Source: an uncultured Planctomycetaceae bacterium
GTDB taxonomy: Bacteria > Planctomycetota > Planctomycetia > Planctomycetales > Planctomycetaceae
Assembly (NCBI GenBank): GCA_903921605.1
Contig: CAIXQV010000644.1
Span: forward strand, 1-25,618
DNA: 25,618 nt
Direction of reading: 5' to 3'
The translations under genes were made by a program, and so were the position numbers. Each line of letters starts with the position of its first letter. Position 1 is the first letter of the stretch. Of the stretch, positions 17,142 to 25,492 are shown in pieces. Below the pieces are notes generated by a model. That model saw only the letters and a program-made list of their open reading frames with translations. It did not search any database and was not told the origin of the DNA.

Positions 17142-17728
17142 GGGACTGTCTGTGTCTCTGATGGTGATCAGTGACTGTATTCGGCTCGGCATCTTCGTGC
17201 CCGCATACGAACTCGTCAATAGCCCGACTCCAGCCATTCCAATTGTCCCGCTGAACGGACTGTTGCAAACGGGCCCCGGTCAGTCAGCCCCAGGACACGC
17301 TATTCAGCGGCACCTCTTTTCCTGGTATTTGCGGTCCGTCTCCAGAATGCAACATGTTGCTCAGACGGCAGCAATTCGAGAAGAAATGCATCACGGATGG
17401 ACGGGATGGATGAACCGCCCTGCAGACTGTTGTAATGGCCTCGTTCCGATTAATCGTTTCGTACTTGCTGCAACGAAACCACCCCGGCATCTACCGACTA
17501 TTGTTCGACGTGGACGCAGTTTCTGGCACTCCGTGGTCCGTGTTGTGATCTAGAGTTCATCCCCAAGCCAGAGAGTCACAGTTTCTTTGAACTCCATCGT
17601 TCAAAAAGGATAGTCACGAGTTCTATTGGCAGTGGCAAATCTTGTTCACCGAAGCGATGTGTTTCACTGGCATCTCCACGCTGCTTGTCTGCTCTCAGGA
17701 GAATAGTGTTCTGCTCTTTTGATGGCTC

Positions 17729-17764
17729 GGCCAGGAGACAGGCCAGGAGACAGGCCAGGAGACA
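17729..17764. repeat. Three tandem copies of a 12-bp unit
   Basis: GGCCAGGAGACA occurs three times in a row without change (17729-17740, 17741-17752, 17753-17764), and a diverged copy, GGTGAGGAGACCGG, follows around 17778-17791 as part of a small CCGGT/ACCGG stem. It lies about 115 nt before the TerB-like start. The perfect identity suggests recent slippage or a repeated binding site. Confidence 0.85.
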
Positions 17765-17877
17765 GGCTTGAGCAACCGGTGAGGAGACCGGCGGAAGCAG
17801 TAATGCCGGAATAAGAACGCGGGATTTGTCTCACAGATGTTCTGAGTCTGCCAGCCCTTTACTGAGGAGAAGACGAA

Positions 17878-18441
17878 ATGTCTGAAGAAGTGTCCTCCGA
17901 GAAAAGTTGCGTTCAGGGAGACGATGCGACCGTTCCCCGGTCAGGATCTGGCGATGACCACCAGGTGGCCCATCTTCATCGATCAGACTTCGACGATATT
18001 CGACAGGCCACGCAGATCACTAATATCAGAGTTCTAATGGAACTCATTGATTGCGGCGTTCGTGCGGAGTCACTCAATCTCCTGACGATTGTGCCATTGG
18101 TTCATGTGGCATGGTCAAACGGCAGGATTGAAGACGAAGAGCGTCTGGCCATTCTTGAAGCTGCCGCGCAGGTCGGCGTGCGAGCGGACTCGCCGGGCTT
18201 TGTGCTCTTGAATGGTTGGCTCTGCTGTCGACCGCATCGCACTCTGATTCGCACGTGGAAAGATTATATCGCAGCCATCCAGAAATTTCTGAGCCCCGAA
18301 GCTTACAAAGCTTTACGCCTGAGCACAGTCAATCGCGCAAGGACCGTAGCGGAGGCGTCCGGAGGAGTTCTGGGATTTCTGAAAGTCTCCCGCGCTGAAG
18401 AGGACGCGATTCAGGAGCTTAACCTCGCCTTCGGCATCTGA
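17878..18441 (+). CDS. Small TerB-like domain protein
   Basis: This 187-residue protein has no signal peptide or membrane segment and is probably cytoplasmic. The first 40 residues are polar and probably disordered (Ser, Asp, Gly). From about residue 50 it is helical, with LLTIVPLVHVAWSNGRIEDEERLAILEAA; the pattern of a small residue, Asn-Gly, then acidic residues and Glu-Arg resembles the metal-binding helix pair of TerB/DjlA N-terminal folds. YIAAIQKFLSPEAYKAL and SRAEEDAIQELNLAF form the later helices. TerB proteins are linked to tellurite or membrane stress, but many family members have no known job. AGGAG lies 8 nt before ATG 17878, which supports the start. The TerB relation is a fold-level guess; being a real gene is more certain. 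Confidence 0.75.
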   Translation: MSEEVSSEKSCVQGDDATVPRSGSGDDHQVAHLHRSDFDDIRQATQITNIRVLMELIDCGVRAESLNLLTIVPLVHVAWSNGRIEDEERLAILEAAAQVGVRADSPGFVLLNGWLCCRPHRTLIRTWKDYIAAIQKFLSPEAYKALRLSTVNRARTVAEASGGVLGFLKVSRAEEDAIQELNLAFGI

Positions 18442-18590
18442 TCTTCAAAAGCTTAACCCACGTTTCTCGTGATCACTGGTCCTTCCCATTTTGCTACTTG
18501 CAAGAAAGCATTTATCACTGAGCACTCGTCGGCATTGGCCACATTTACGAAGTACTCACTTGCTGTCACGAGGCAGGGATCTGAAAAGAC

Positions 18591-20078
18591 TCAGGGGGCT
18601 TCCCATTCCGGAATGCCCTTGTCTTTCAACTGCTTGTTGTAAAGCTCATGATAGGGTTTCGTGGCTGACATCTCTGCGCCCTCATTGACCATCATTGGGC
18701 GAGTCACTTTCCACCACTCGTCATACACTTTTCGCATACTGCTTGCCACTTCCGGATGCTGATCCAAAACATTTGTCGTTTGTTCCGGATCAGCCTGCAT
18801 ATCGAACAACTGCTTGTCGTTCACGAATCGAAACCGCTGATTTCGGACGCTGAAGTTCTTCCACTGAAAATTGTTCGGCTCCTGTCCTGTTTCCCAGCGA
18901 CCGACATGAGTAAACAAATAGCGATCCTCCCATGCAGTTGATGGGTCGTTAACCAGAGGAAGCAGATTTCGCCCTTCGACCTGATTCTCGGGAAGCTCAG
19001 CTCCGGCGATCGCGGCCAGCGTTGGAAAAATATCGATGTCGCCAGCGATGCGATCAATGTCCTGAGCTGGCCAATGCTTGTCCCATCGAACAAAAAAGGG
19101 AACTCTTACTCCACCCTCATCCGGCGAACCCTTCAGTCCCTTCATGCCCGCATTGTATGGCCGCATCTCAAGACCATCGATGGACTTTCCCATGGCTGTA
19201 TTTGGCTTGCCCGAACCGCCGCCGGTCATGCCATTGTCTGACATAAACACAACGACCGTGTTTTCCATCAGCTTCTGTTGCTCCAGATGGTTTATCAGCT
19301 TTCCAACATTGTCGTCGATGTTCTCGATCATCCCGTAGTAAGCCGCCTGTTCCTCATCAAATCCGCATTCCAGAAATCTCTTCTTGGATGCCTCAGGGGC
19401 CAGATACGGTCCATGAGGAGCATTGGGTGCGATGTAGGCGAAGAAGGGCTGTTTGGCTTTTGAAGTCTTTGAGATCCAGCCAGTGGCCGCCGAGAAAAAA
19501 ACGTCGGTGCAGAAGCCGCGAGTTTTCACAAACTGCCCGTTATAGCGAATCACCGGATCGAAATACGAATTCTCCGGCGAGTCGGCACAACTGCAGGCAT
19601 ACGCCTGTCCAATGCCACCAGCTCCGTGAATGAAAGTTTCATCAAAGCCTCTGTTGTGAGGTTGATAAGGCTCTTCATCTCCCAAATGCCATTTACCAAA
19701 GATCCCAGTGGTGTAGCCGACCTTTTTCAGAATCTGCGGCAGCGTGACCGCGTTCAAAGTGAGTCGCTCACGTTCCAGAATCGTATGAGTAATCCCGTTT
19801 CGCATTGAATGTCGGCCCGTCATCAATGCTGATCGAGTCGGGCTGCATGTCGGCGACACAAGAAACCGAGTGAATCGGGTACTGAGATCATGCAAACGAT
19901 CCAGATGCGGGGTCTTCAGCCACGGGTGCCCATGTCGTCCCAGCGGCCCGTATCCCTGATCATCGGTAATGATCAACACGATATTCGGAGCAATGTTCTC
20001 GGCGGCCGAAAGCAAACTGCTGCTTGAGCAGATGAGCCAGCAGACAGCCACGGTGGCGAAACTCATTCTTTGAAGCAT
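18591..20078 (-). CDS. Secreted sulfatase, arylsulfatase A-like
   Basis: This 495-residue secreted enzyme should hydrolyse sulfate esters, most likely of a sulfated polysaccharide. A signal peptide spans about residues 1-25 (ending SSSSLLSAAEN). The metal-binding pair D39-D40 is in IITDDQGYG, and the formylglycine motif is C78-S-P-T-R82 followed by SALMTGR. GKWHLG, NAPHGPY and FMSDNG supply the other usual active-site residues, and EGGVRVPFFVRW is also typical. The cysteine-type motif implies activation by a formylglycine-generating enzyme, which is not in this window. ATG 20078 is chosen because GGGAG lies 6 nt upstream and it begins the signal peptide; the frame continues upstream into the end of the vWA gene without support. 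The vWA gene ends 82 nt before it on the same strand, so the two may be cotranscribed. Confidence 0.93.
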   Translation of the reverse strand: MLQRMSFATVAVCWLICSSSSLLSAAENIAPNIVLIITDDQGYGPLGRHGHPWLKTPHLDRLHDLSTRFTRFLVSPTCSPTRSALMTGRHSMRNGITHTILERERLTLNAVTLPQILKKVGYTTGIFGKWHLGDEEPYQPHNRGFDETFIHGAGGIGQAYACSCADSPENSYFDPVIRYNGQFVKTRGFCTDVFFSAATGWISKTSKAKQPFFAYIAPNAPHGPYLAPEASKKRFLECGFDEEQAAYYGMIENIDDNVGKLINHLEQQKLMENTVVVFMSDNGMTGGGSGKPNTAMGKSIDGLEMRPYNAGMKGLKGSPDEGGVRVPFFVRWDKHWPAQDIDRIAGDIDIFPTLAAIAGAELPENQVEGRNLLPLVNDPSTAWEDRYLFTHVGRWETGQEPNNFQWKNFSVRNQRFRFVNDKQLFDMQADPEQTTNVLDQHPEVASSMRKVYDEWWKVTRPMMVNEGAEMSATKPYHELYNKQLKDKGIPEWEAP

Positions 20079-20160
20079 GGAAGACTCCCGCGGAATTGTC
20101 AGGTGGACGACAACGTGGACCTGATCCTCAACCCACCGTTGCAGCCGAGGAAAAGTCGGG

Positions 20161-22224
20161 TCAGGAAATGAATCGTCGTTGATAAAGAATCCATTCGACA
20201 CAAGTCAGAATCACGGCGCAGATCGTCAGATAAATCCAGAGCGGTCGACTTAACCAACGCGACATTTGTGATCCGTTCCCGAACGTTGATGAGATCGATG
20301 CTCGCGGCCGCAAATCCGACTCTTTTATGCTGGCCAGATTGACGGCTACAACCGCATAGGAGTTCGCGTTCTCAGCAACCGGGGAATTTACGTTCGCTGA
20401 AGCTGTCAAAGTCCACAGCCCGACTTCATTCAGTGGCCCTGTTGTTGCTGTTGCAGAGCCACTTGCGTCATTGAAGGCCGGCACTGGCGTTAGTCCGGAC
20501 CATATTCCCGTCGGCGAGGACAATTGCAACGGCTCAGTCACGGCTGCCGTCAGAGGAATTCTCACAACGCCTCCGGAATTCGCCGATGGCACGATTTCCC
20601 CTGTCGTCCCTGAAAACCATCCGAGCGCGTTAGAGACCATGATCGGGAAGGCTGTCCGAAAGGCGAGATCGCTGCTGTCGAGACTTACAGTCAGGACGAG
20701 ACATTTCCCTTCGGCTCGCGGCACTATGGCAAAGATTGGTACGCCGGTCGCCGTGCTGGCCAGAACCTGAGGACTCTTCGTGAAAACCAATTCACGTGCT
20801 TCCGGGACAACGACATTGTCGAGTCGGAAGTGACGCATCAGCGGTGACGCGGAATCCTGATCGGTGATCAGCGGATTCTCAAGACGCTCTCCAGCCTCCC
20901 AGTATTCGCACTTCCCGATCGGATCAATCACAAACACGTTGCCCGTGGGAAGCTGGTCAGGAATTCGCCCATGCAGGATGATCAGAGAATCCTCCGGCCA
21001 CGTCGAGGGAAACTCAGAAACGACACTGACTTCGACCAGTGGATTCGCTTCAAAGACCTTCTCCAGAAACAGATTCCCTGTTGTGACGATTAAAACCTTC
21101 TGAATCATTCGTGCCGGGAGAATGGACCAGGCATTGTTGTCTGTTTGAAGTCCATCACTGTTGAGCAACCCGGCTGCAGACTCGTTCTGCTCCGGGTCGT
21201 CGAGGCTTGCCGTGGCTGGCAAAGTTGAAAGCGGCTCGACGGTTTTTCCAGACTGAATCTGCGTCAATGCGGCATGGACGACTCCACCCTCGAACGATGT
21301 TTTCTCCAGAGTTCGAGTCCACAGCTCCTCGGGCTGAAGATTCAGCGGCAGCACATCGATCGGAATATCATCCAGAGTCAATTCGATGCGACAACTGACC
21401 GCGACCGAAGACGCATTCTTAACGGACACCAATGTTTCATAACCAAGCGCATCGGCAAGGCTTCTCCGAACCTGAAACTGAGTGATCCCGACGTTCGGCG
21501 CGTCGGTCGAGAACAATCGATACTCGACCACTGGCTCCATTTTTTTCGCCGTTTGATCACCAACTGTTTTGTCGTCTGCCTCTTCCTTTGGCAAGCGACC
21601 ATCGGCCGGCGACAGCTCAACCGACTTAGCTGCATCATCAACGCAGCCATCGGTGAAAACAATGATCTCACCATGCGAGTGGCTGCCGATCAGTTTGCGA
21701 GCGAGTTCAATGGCCGGCTGCAAAGATGTAGGGCCGTCGGAAAAAACAATGCTTCGCAACGCTTCGTGCAAAGTTGGACTGTGTCCTGTCAGGCTGGCCA
21801 CGACTTCCGGTGATTCCCCGCCAAGGATGATTGACAGTTCATCCTGAAACCGAAGTCCATCAATGATTTCAGCGGCCGCTTCTTTGGCCGCATCAAGTCG
21901 AGTTGGACGGACATCCGTGGCACGCATACTGGCCGAATTATCAACAACCATCACTATTCGGCGAGCCTGCTGCGACTGCCAGGAGAAATACGGATTCGTC
22001 AGCGCGAGCACGATCAGTAGCAGGAGCAGCAGCTGCAGAAGCAAGGAATACCAGTGGCGAAATTGTTGCCACAAGGATCTTGGTGGCTTCTCTTCGAAGA
22101 TCTGCTTCCAGAAGAGATTCGTTGAGACCGGGACACGACGCAGCCGCACCTTGAGAATATAAAGCGCCACGATTGGCAGCGCGAGGGCTGTCAGGGTCAG
22201 GGCGATAGGGAGGGCAAAGGACAT
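20161..22224 (-). CDS. BatA-type membrane protein with von Willebrand A domain
   Basis: This 687-residue inner-membrane protein has the BatA N-terminal layout: a hydrophobic segment at 4-25, a basic loop with WKQIFEEKPPRSLWQQFRHW, and a second segment at about 58-78. The vWA domain follows, with MIDAS residues D95, S97 and S99 (VVDNSASM), a Thr in DGPTSL near 166, and D192 in FTDG. After about residue 200 there is a long periplasmic region of beta-type sequence and a last membrane segment near the C-terminus (IYLTICAVILTCVEWILY). The family often travels with MoxR ATPases and DUF58 proteins, none of which are here. ATG 22224 begins the conserved N-terminus; no SD is seen. The frame stays open another 118 codons, overlapping the divergent gene, but that stretch is not protein-like. 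The sulfatase gene follows. Confidence 0.88.
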   Translation of the reverse strand: MSFALPIALTLTALALPIVALYILKVRLRRVPVSTNLFWKQIFEEKPPRSLWQQFRHWYSLLLQLLLLLLIVLALTNPYFSWQSQQARRIVMVVDNSASMRATDVRPTRLDAAKEAAAEIIDGLRFQDELSIILGGESPEVVASLTGHSPTLHEALRSIVFSDGPTSLQPAIELARKLIGSHSHGEIIVFTDGCVDDAAKSVELSPADGRLPKEEADDKTVGDQTAKKMEPVVEYRLFSTDAPNVGITQFQVRRSLADALGYETLVSVKNASSVAVSCRIELTLDDIPIDVLPLNLQPEELWTRTLEKTSFEGGVVHAALTQIQSGKTVEPLSTLPATASLDDPEQNESAAGLLNSDGLQTDNNAWSILPARMIQKVLIVTTGNLFLEKVFEANPLVEVSVVSEFPSTWPEDSLIILHGRIPDQLPTGNVFVIDPIGKCEYWEAGERLENPLITDQDSASPLMRHFRLDNVVVPEARELVFTKSPQVLASTATGVPIFAIVPRAEGKCLVLTVSLDSSDLAFRTAFPIMVSNALGWFSGTTGEIVPSANSGGVVRIPLTAAVTEPLQLSSPTGIWSGLTPVPAFNDASGSATATTGPLNEVGLWTLTASANVNSPVAENANSYAVVAVNLASIKESDLRPRASISSTFGNGSQMSRWLSRPLWIYLTICAVILTCVEWILYQRRFIS

Positions 22225-22510
22225 AGGAAGTCGTGTCAGTTGTTCAGTGTGTTCCCTGCGGCGGGAACTCGAACGAGGGTCTTTCGGGGGCTGATAGTGC
22301 GTGGATTTCGACGCATTGTTAACAAAAGCGGCAATATTCTCCACCCGGTGCCCAACTGATGCTGCATTCGCGAAGCTCTGAGATATCCTTTCAGTCACAG
22401 CAGTCCACTGTTCAGGCGTCGGCAGCGGGGATTTAGCCCTCTCGAAGCCATGAATTTGTGACCGGTTGTACTTGTAGTTTTTCTTTGCTGATTCCTTCAG
22501 GTGCGTTTCG

Positions 22511-23947
22511 ATGCTGCGTTTTGTCAGCTCAAACCAGGACCAGATTTCGGGAGTCTCCCGCAGGGAATGGCTGCGCATTGGGGGCCTCGGCGGGCTCAGT
22601 TGGGCGCTGCCTGGACTGATGCCTCAAAGAGCATCAGCCAGCGACATAGAAGCGTCTGCACCGGGCTTCGGAAAAGCGAAGGCCGTTATCGTGGTTTTCG
22701 CCAGCGGCGGACAGAGCCAGATCGATATGTGGGATCCCAAGCCGAATGCTCCGGAAGAAGTTCGAGGAGCATTCAAGTCGATCCAGACAGCTGTGGCGGG
22801 CGTTCGATTCTGTGAACACATGCCCCGGATCGCTCGTATTGCTGACCGACTGAGTATCGTCCGCAGTATGTCGCATGAAGATCTCGACCACGGGTCTGCA
22901 TTTTATCTTTCGATGACAGGACGATATCACCGCCGTCGTTCTGGAAATCCTTTACCTGCTCCGGAAGACATGCCCTGCCACGGCGCGGTGCTGCATCGTG
23001 TTCGCCCGAACTCGGCATTTCCGCAGACCGCCATTCACCTGAACGGTCCCGCAGAAGTGCCTCTGATTCTGGGGCCCGGTCAGTTCGGAGGTTTCCTCGG
23101 CAAGGGCTATGATCCTCTGACGCTGGGTGATGTCACAAAAGATGACAGCGCGGTACCGTCGCTGATGCCTCACGCGGATCTCCCGGAGATTCGCATGCAG
23201 GCACGTAAGTCACTGCTGCAATCGGTCGAAGGCAATATGCATCTTCTGGAGCAGCAGAAGCTCGAACTGGACAAGCACGCGCTGTATCAGCAGGCATTCA
23301 ATATGCTGGCTCGTCCACAAGCCAGAGAGGCGTTTGATCTTTCGAGAGAGCCGGAGTCCCTGAGAAACAGGTACGGCAGAAACCGTTCCGGGCAGGCCTG
23401 TTTGCTGGCGCGGAGACTTGTGCAGGCCGGCGTTCCGCTGGTGACCGTGATCTGGTCGCACAACAATCGAGGTCAGGACATCGATCCGACGAACACAGAT
23501 CTTTACGGCTGGGACAATCACAACGATATTTTCGAAGGTCTGCAGCATCATCTTCTGCCGCGTTTTGATCAGGGCTTTTCGGCGTTGATTGAAGATCTCG
23601 ATGAAAAAGGAATGCTGGAAGATACGCTCGTCATTTGCATGGGCGAATTCGGTCGAGCCCCTTTGGTGGCTTTGGAACGCAACTTCGCTGGAGCTACCCC
23701 AGGCCGCAAGCACTGGAGTTCAGTCTACTCCATCGCGATGGCCGGTGCTGGAGTTCAACGCGGAGCCGTCATTGGCGAATCCGACAGTCGAGGTGCTTTT
23801 CCGCGAACAGAAGCCTACGGTCCGTGGGATGTCACCGCCACCATGTTTTCCGCGCTTGGTATCAACCCACATCAGCTTTATTACGATCTCGTCGATCGCC
23901 CCATCCCGATCTGCGACGGGCGAGTGATTTCTGCTTTGTACGGGTGA
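22511..23947 (+). CDS. DUF1501 family protein with Tat signal
   Basis: This 478-residue protein begins with a twin-arginine signal (SRREWLRIGGLGG, R17-R18), so it is exported folded. The DUF1501 domain covers the rest: VIVVFASGGQSQIDMWDPKP, SIVRSMSHEDLDHGSAFYL, a WDNH motif near the middle, then MGEFGRAP and GRKHWSSVYSIAMAGAGVQRG near the C-terminus. The family is related to alkaline phosphatase-like folds and is expanded in planctomycetes; its reaction is unknown. Such genes usually sit beside DUF1549/DUF1553 cytochrome-type genes, which are missing here. ATG 22511 has AGGTG 7 nt upstream. It is divergent from the vWA gene across a 286-nt promoter region, and convergent with the lipoprotein gene ending at 23984. 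Confidence 0.93.
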   Translation: MLRFVSSNQDQISGVSRREWLRIGGLGGLSWALPGLMPQRASASDIEASAPGFGKAKAVIVVFASGGQSQIDMWDPKPNAPEEVRGAFKSIQTAVAGVRFCEHMPRIARIADRLSIVRSMSHEDLDHGSAFYLSMTGRYHRRRSGNPLPAPEDMPCHGAVLHRVRPNSAFPQTAIHLNGPAEVPLILGPGQFGGFLGKGYDPLTLGDVTKDDSAVPSLMPHADLPEIRMQARKSLLQSVEGNMHLLEQQKLELDKHALYQQAFNMLARPQAREAFDLSREPESLRNRYGRNRSGQACLLARRLVQAGVPLVTVIWSHNNRGQDIDPTNTDLYGWDNHNDIFEGLQHHLLPRFDQGFSALIEDLDEKGMLEDTLVICMGEFGRAPLVALERNFAGATPGRKHWSSVYSIAMAGAGVQRGAVIGESDSRGAFPRTEAYGPWDVTATMFSALGINPHQLYYDLVDRPIPICDGRVISALYG

Positions 23948-23958
23948 TGTGTAGATGG

Positions 23959-23975
23959 AGAGAGAAGCTCTCTCT
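23959..23975. terminator. Short hairpin between convergent genes
   Basis: AGAGAGA (23959-23965) and TCTCTCT (23969-23975) form a 7-bp stem with a 3-nt loop in the 36-nt space between two convergent stops. There is no T tract, so a terminator role is only possible. Confidence 0.3.
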
Positions 23976-23983
23976 GCCCTTCA

Positions 23984-24703
23984 TCAAGCCGCATTGCTGA
24001 TGTCATCACCGTGGAGGTAAGGATAGAACATACGGCCGATTTCATCGCTCAAACGCCAGATGTATTCCATGCGAAATGTGTCATAGCTCACATCGGTTGC
24101 GGAACGTGGCACCTGGATCGGGAAAATGCTGTTGACTTCTCGTGAGAAGATACGTTTGCCGTCGCCATCAGTTTCCATCTCATACACGCTGACAATCGCG
24201 TCACATCGGCCACGAAACAGAGTATTGCTGTCACGTTCGTAAAGAGAAAAAGCACTGACATCGATATAGATCACATAGTTGACGTCAAACTCTGCTCCGA
24301 CTTCCACGGCTGTATCCCAGTCCGGGTTATCTCTGAGCCAAGTCTGAACTTCAGCATAGTTCACGACCTCAATCTTCTTGGACGCAACCTGATTGGTCAC
24401 TCGGTTGGCGATGATATGGTCAATGTTGTCGAACTGATACTTCAGCTCGTCCGAGGCATAGCACACGACAGCAACACGAATGTCTTTGTCGGTCATCGAC
24501 TTGTTCGTTTCCTTCTCAAACAACGGCTCAATCTGAGGCGGCCCGCCGATCAAATATCCCAGCAACAGAAAATAATTGCATCCGGGGATTGTGATCAGCA
24601 TGATCCCCATCAACGCAAACTTCGTAAGAATCGAGGCCACGTTACGCCGTCCGCAGCTTTGCTGCATTGACGAAGCCGAACTGATTTTTTGGTGAAGCAT
24701 CAT
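23984..24703 (-). CDS. Lipoprotein of unknown function, second of a related pair
   Basis: This is a 239-residue lipoprotein: an N-terminal stretch, a hydrophobic segment and a lipobox-like TIPGC with C42. The mature part starts LLLGYLIGGPPQIEPLF and then has an alpha/beta domain with DIRVAVVCYASDELKYQF, VASKKIEVVNYAEVQTWL, EFDVNYVIYIDVSAFSLYE and a final FPIQVPRSATDVSYD. The order of elements matches the gene upstream, so they are paralogues or partners. The pattern of an (I/V)xVV strand, a helix and a YVIYIDV strand recalls CsgG/TolB-N-like lipoprotein domains; this is fold-level inference. ATG 24703 has GGA 8 nt upstream; a second ATG follows directly, and a TTG at 24778 overlaps the upstream stop and would allow coupled translation. 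Confidence 0.78.
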   Translation of the reverse strand: MMLHQKISSASSMQQSCGRRNVASILTKFALMGIMLITIPGCNYFLLLGYLIGGPPQIEPLFEKETNKSMTDKDIRVAVVCYASDELKYQFDNIDHIIANRVTNQVASKKIEVVNYAEVQTWLRDNPDWDTAVEVGAEFDVNYVIYIDVSAFSLYERDSNTLFRGRCDAIVSVYEMETDGDGKRIFSREVNSIFPIQVPRSATDVSYDTFRMEYIWRLSDEIGRMFYPYLHGDDISNAA

Positions 24704-24774
24704 GGCTGATTCCAGATCGAACAACGGCGGAGGGGAGATGGTCAGAGTGGAGATTGAGGCGGGAGCACCCAGAA

Positions 24775-25455
24775 TCAATGGACTGTTTCACTGGCTCGAT
24801 GATCGTAGAGGAACTGAGAAAGACTCATGGCCGCCCGATCAAGGAAGCTTTCCGTGAAGAGCTGTTCTGATTTGTTTTCGCGAGGCACCGGATAGGCCGG
24901 ATAGGTCACATCAAACGTACGTTCAAAAGACACATTGGTGGACTTTGTGTCTTTGCCTTTGGCTTCCATGACTGTCACCTTGCCGGAGGTTTTACCCTGA
25001 AGCAGGTTTGGGCTATCCTCAACCTCGCAGCTAAACCCTTCGATTTCGATATGCATGATGAAGTCGGCATCAAATTCATCTGCCAGCTCTGAAAAATCTC
25101 CCCACTCGCCGTGATCATCGAACCACGTCGCGACGTCGTCGGAGGAGATAACTTTGATTTTTCGAGTATCCAGATGGCGAGTCATGCGATCCACGATATC
25201 AATCTGGATCGAAGGATGTCGCGCGAGAATCCCATGGGGAGCCGTGCAGACAATCAGCAGAGACTCTTCACCCTTGGTCAGATCAACGCCGGTCGCTCCG
25301 CGAAACTGTGACTTCATCTTCGGATCACCGAAGAACATCTTGCCAGCCATAATGCCCAGAGAGCAACCCGGAACGAACATCAGCAGACACAGTGCGACGA
25401 CAAGTTGCAGCCTGGGCCGCCGAGTCATTCGGATTGTGGAAAAGATGTTTCGCAC
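24775..25455 (-). CDS. Lipoprotein of unknown function, first of a related pair
   Basis: This 226-residue lipoprotein has a classical signal peptide (basic start, then LVVALCLLMFVPGC) with the lipid-bearing C31. The mature protein starts SLGIMAGKMFFGDPK and has an alpha/beta domain with SLLIVCTAPHGIL, TRKIKVISSDDVATWF, EFDADFIMHIEIEGFSCEVED, and FDVTYPAYPVPRENKSEQ. The arrangement matches the downstream lipoprotein, which it precedes by 71 nt. GTG 25455 is taken as the start because GGAG lies 9 nt upstream; ATG 25428 is the alternative. It follows a membrane-protein gene by 37 nt, so a three-gene operon is likely. Function is not recognised. Confidence 0.8.
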   Translation of the reverse strand: MRNIFSTIRMTRRPRLQLVVALCLLMFVPGCSLGIMAGKMFFGDPKMKSQFRGATGVDLTKGEESLLIVCTAPHGILARHPSIQIDIVDRMTRHLDTRKIKVISSDDVATWFDDHGEWGDFSELADEFDADFIMHIEIEGFSCEVEDSPNLLQGKTSGKVTVMEAKGKDTKSTNVSFERTFDVTYPAYPVPRENKSEQLFTESFLDRAAMSLSQFLYDHRASETVH

Positions 25456-25492
25456 GACAGTTCACTCCATTGAACATTGACTTCATTCGGCG

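Larger units (their letters stand above)
17093..17877. other. 785-nt gap between divergent genes
   Basis: This region should carry the promoters of the SDR and TerB-like genes. A small palindrome, GGGGGATTATCCCCC (17127-17141), lies 35 nt before the SDR start and could be an operator or leader hairpin. A 150-codon frame from TTG 17101 has no recognisable motifs and is not called. The tandem repeat at 17729-17764 lies nearer the TerB-like gene. Confidence 0.45.

Noticed and set aside
17101..17553. A 150-codon plus-strand frame in the SDR/TerB gap
   Set aside because: It starts with TTG inside the SDR leader, has no SD, and its composition (rich in Pro, Arg, Cys, His) shows no family or fold signal.
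22225..22578. A 118-codon open extension upstream of the vWA gene start
   Set aside because: It lies ahead of the conserved BatA N-terminus, is polar with no motifs, and overlaps the start of the divergent DUF1501 gene, whose Tat signal and SD are clear.
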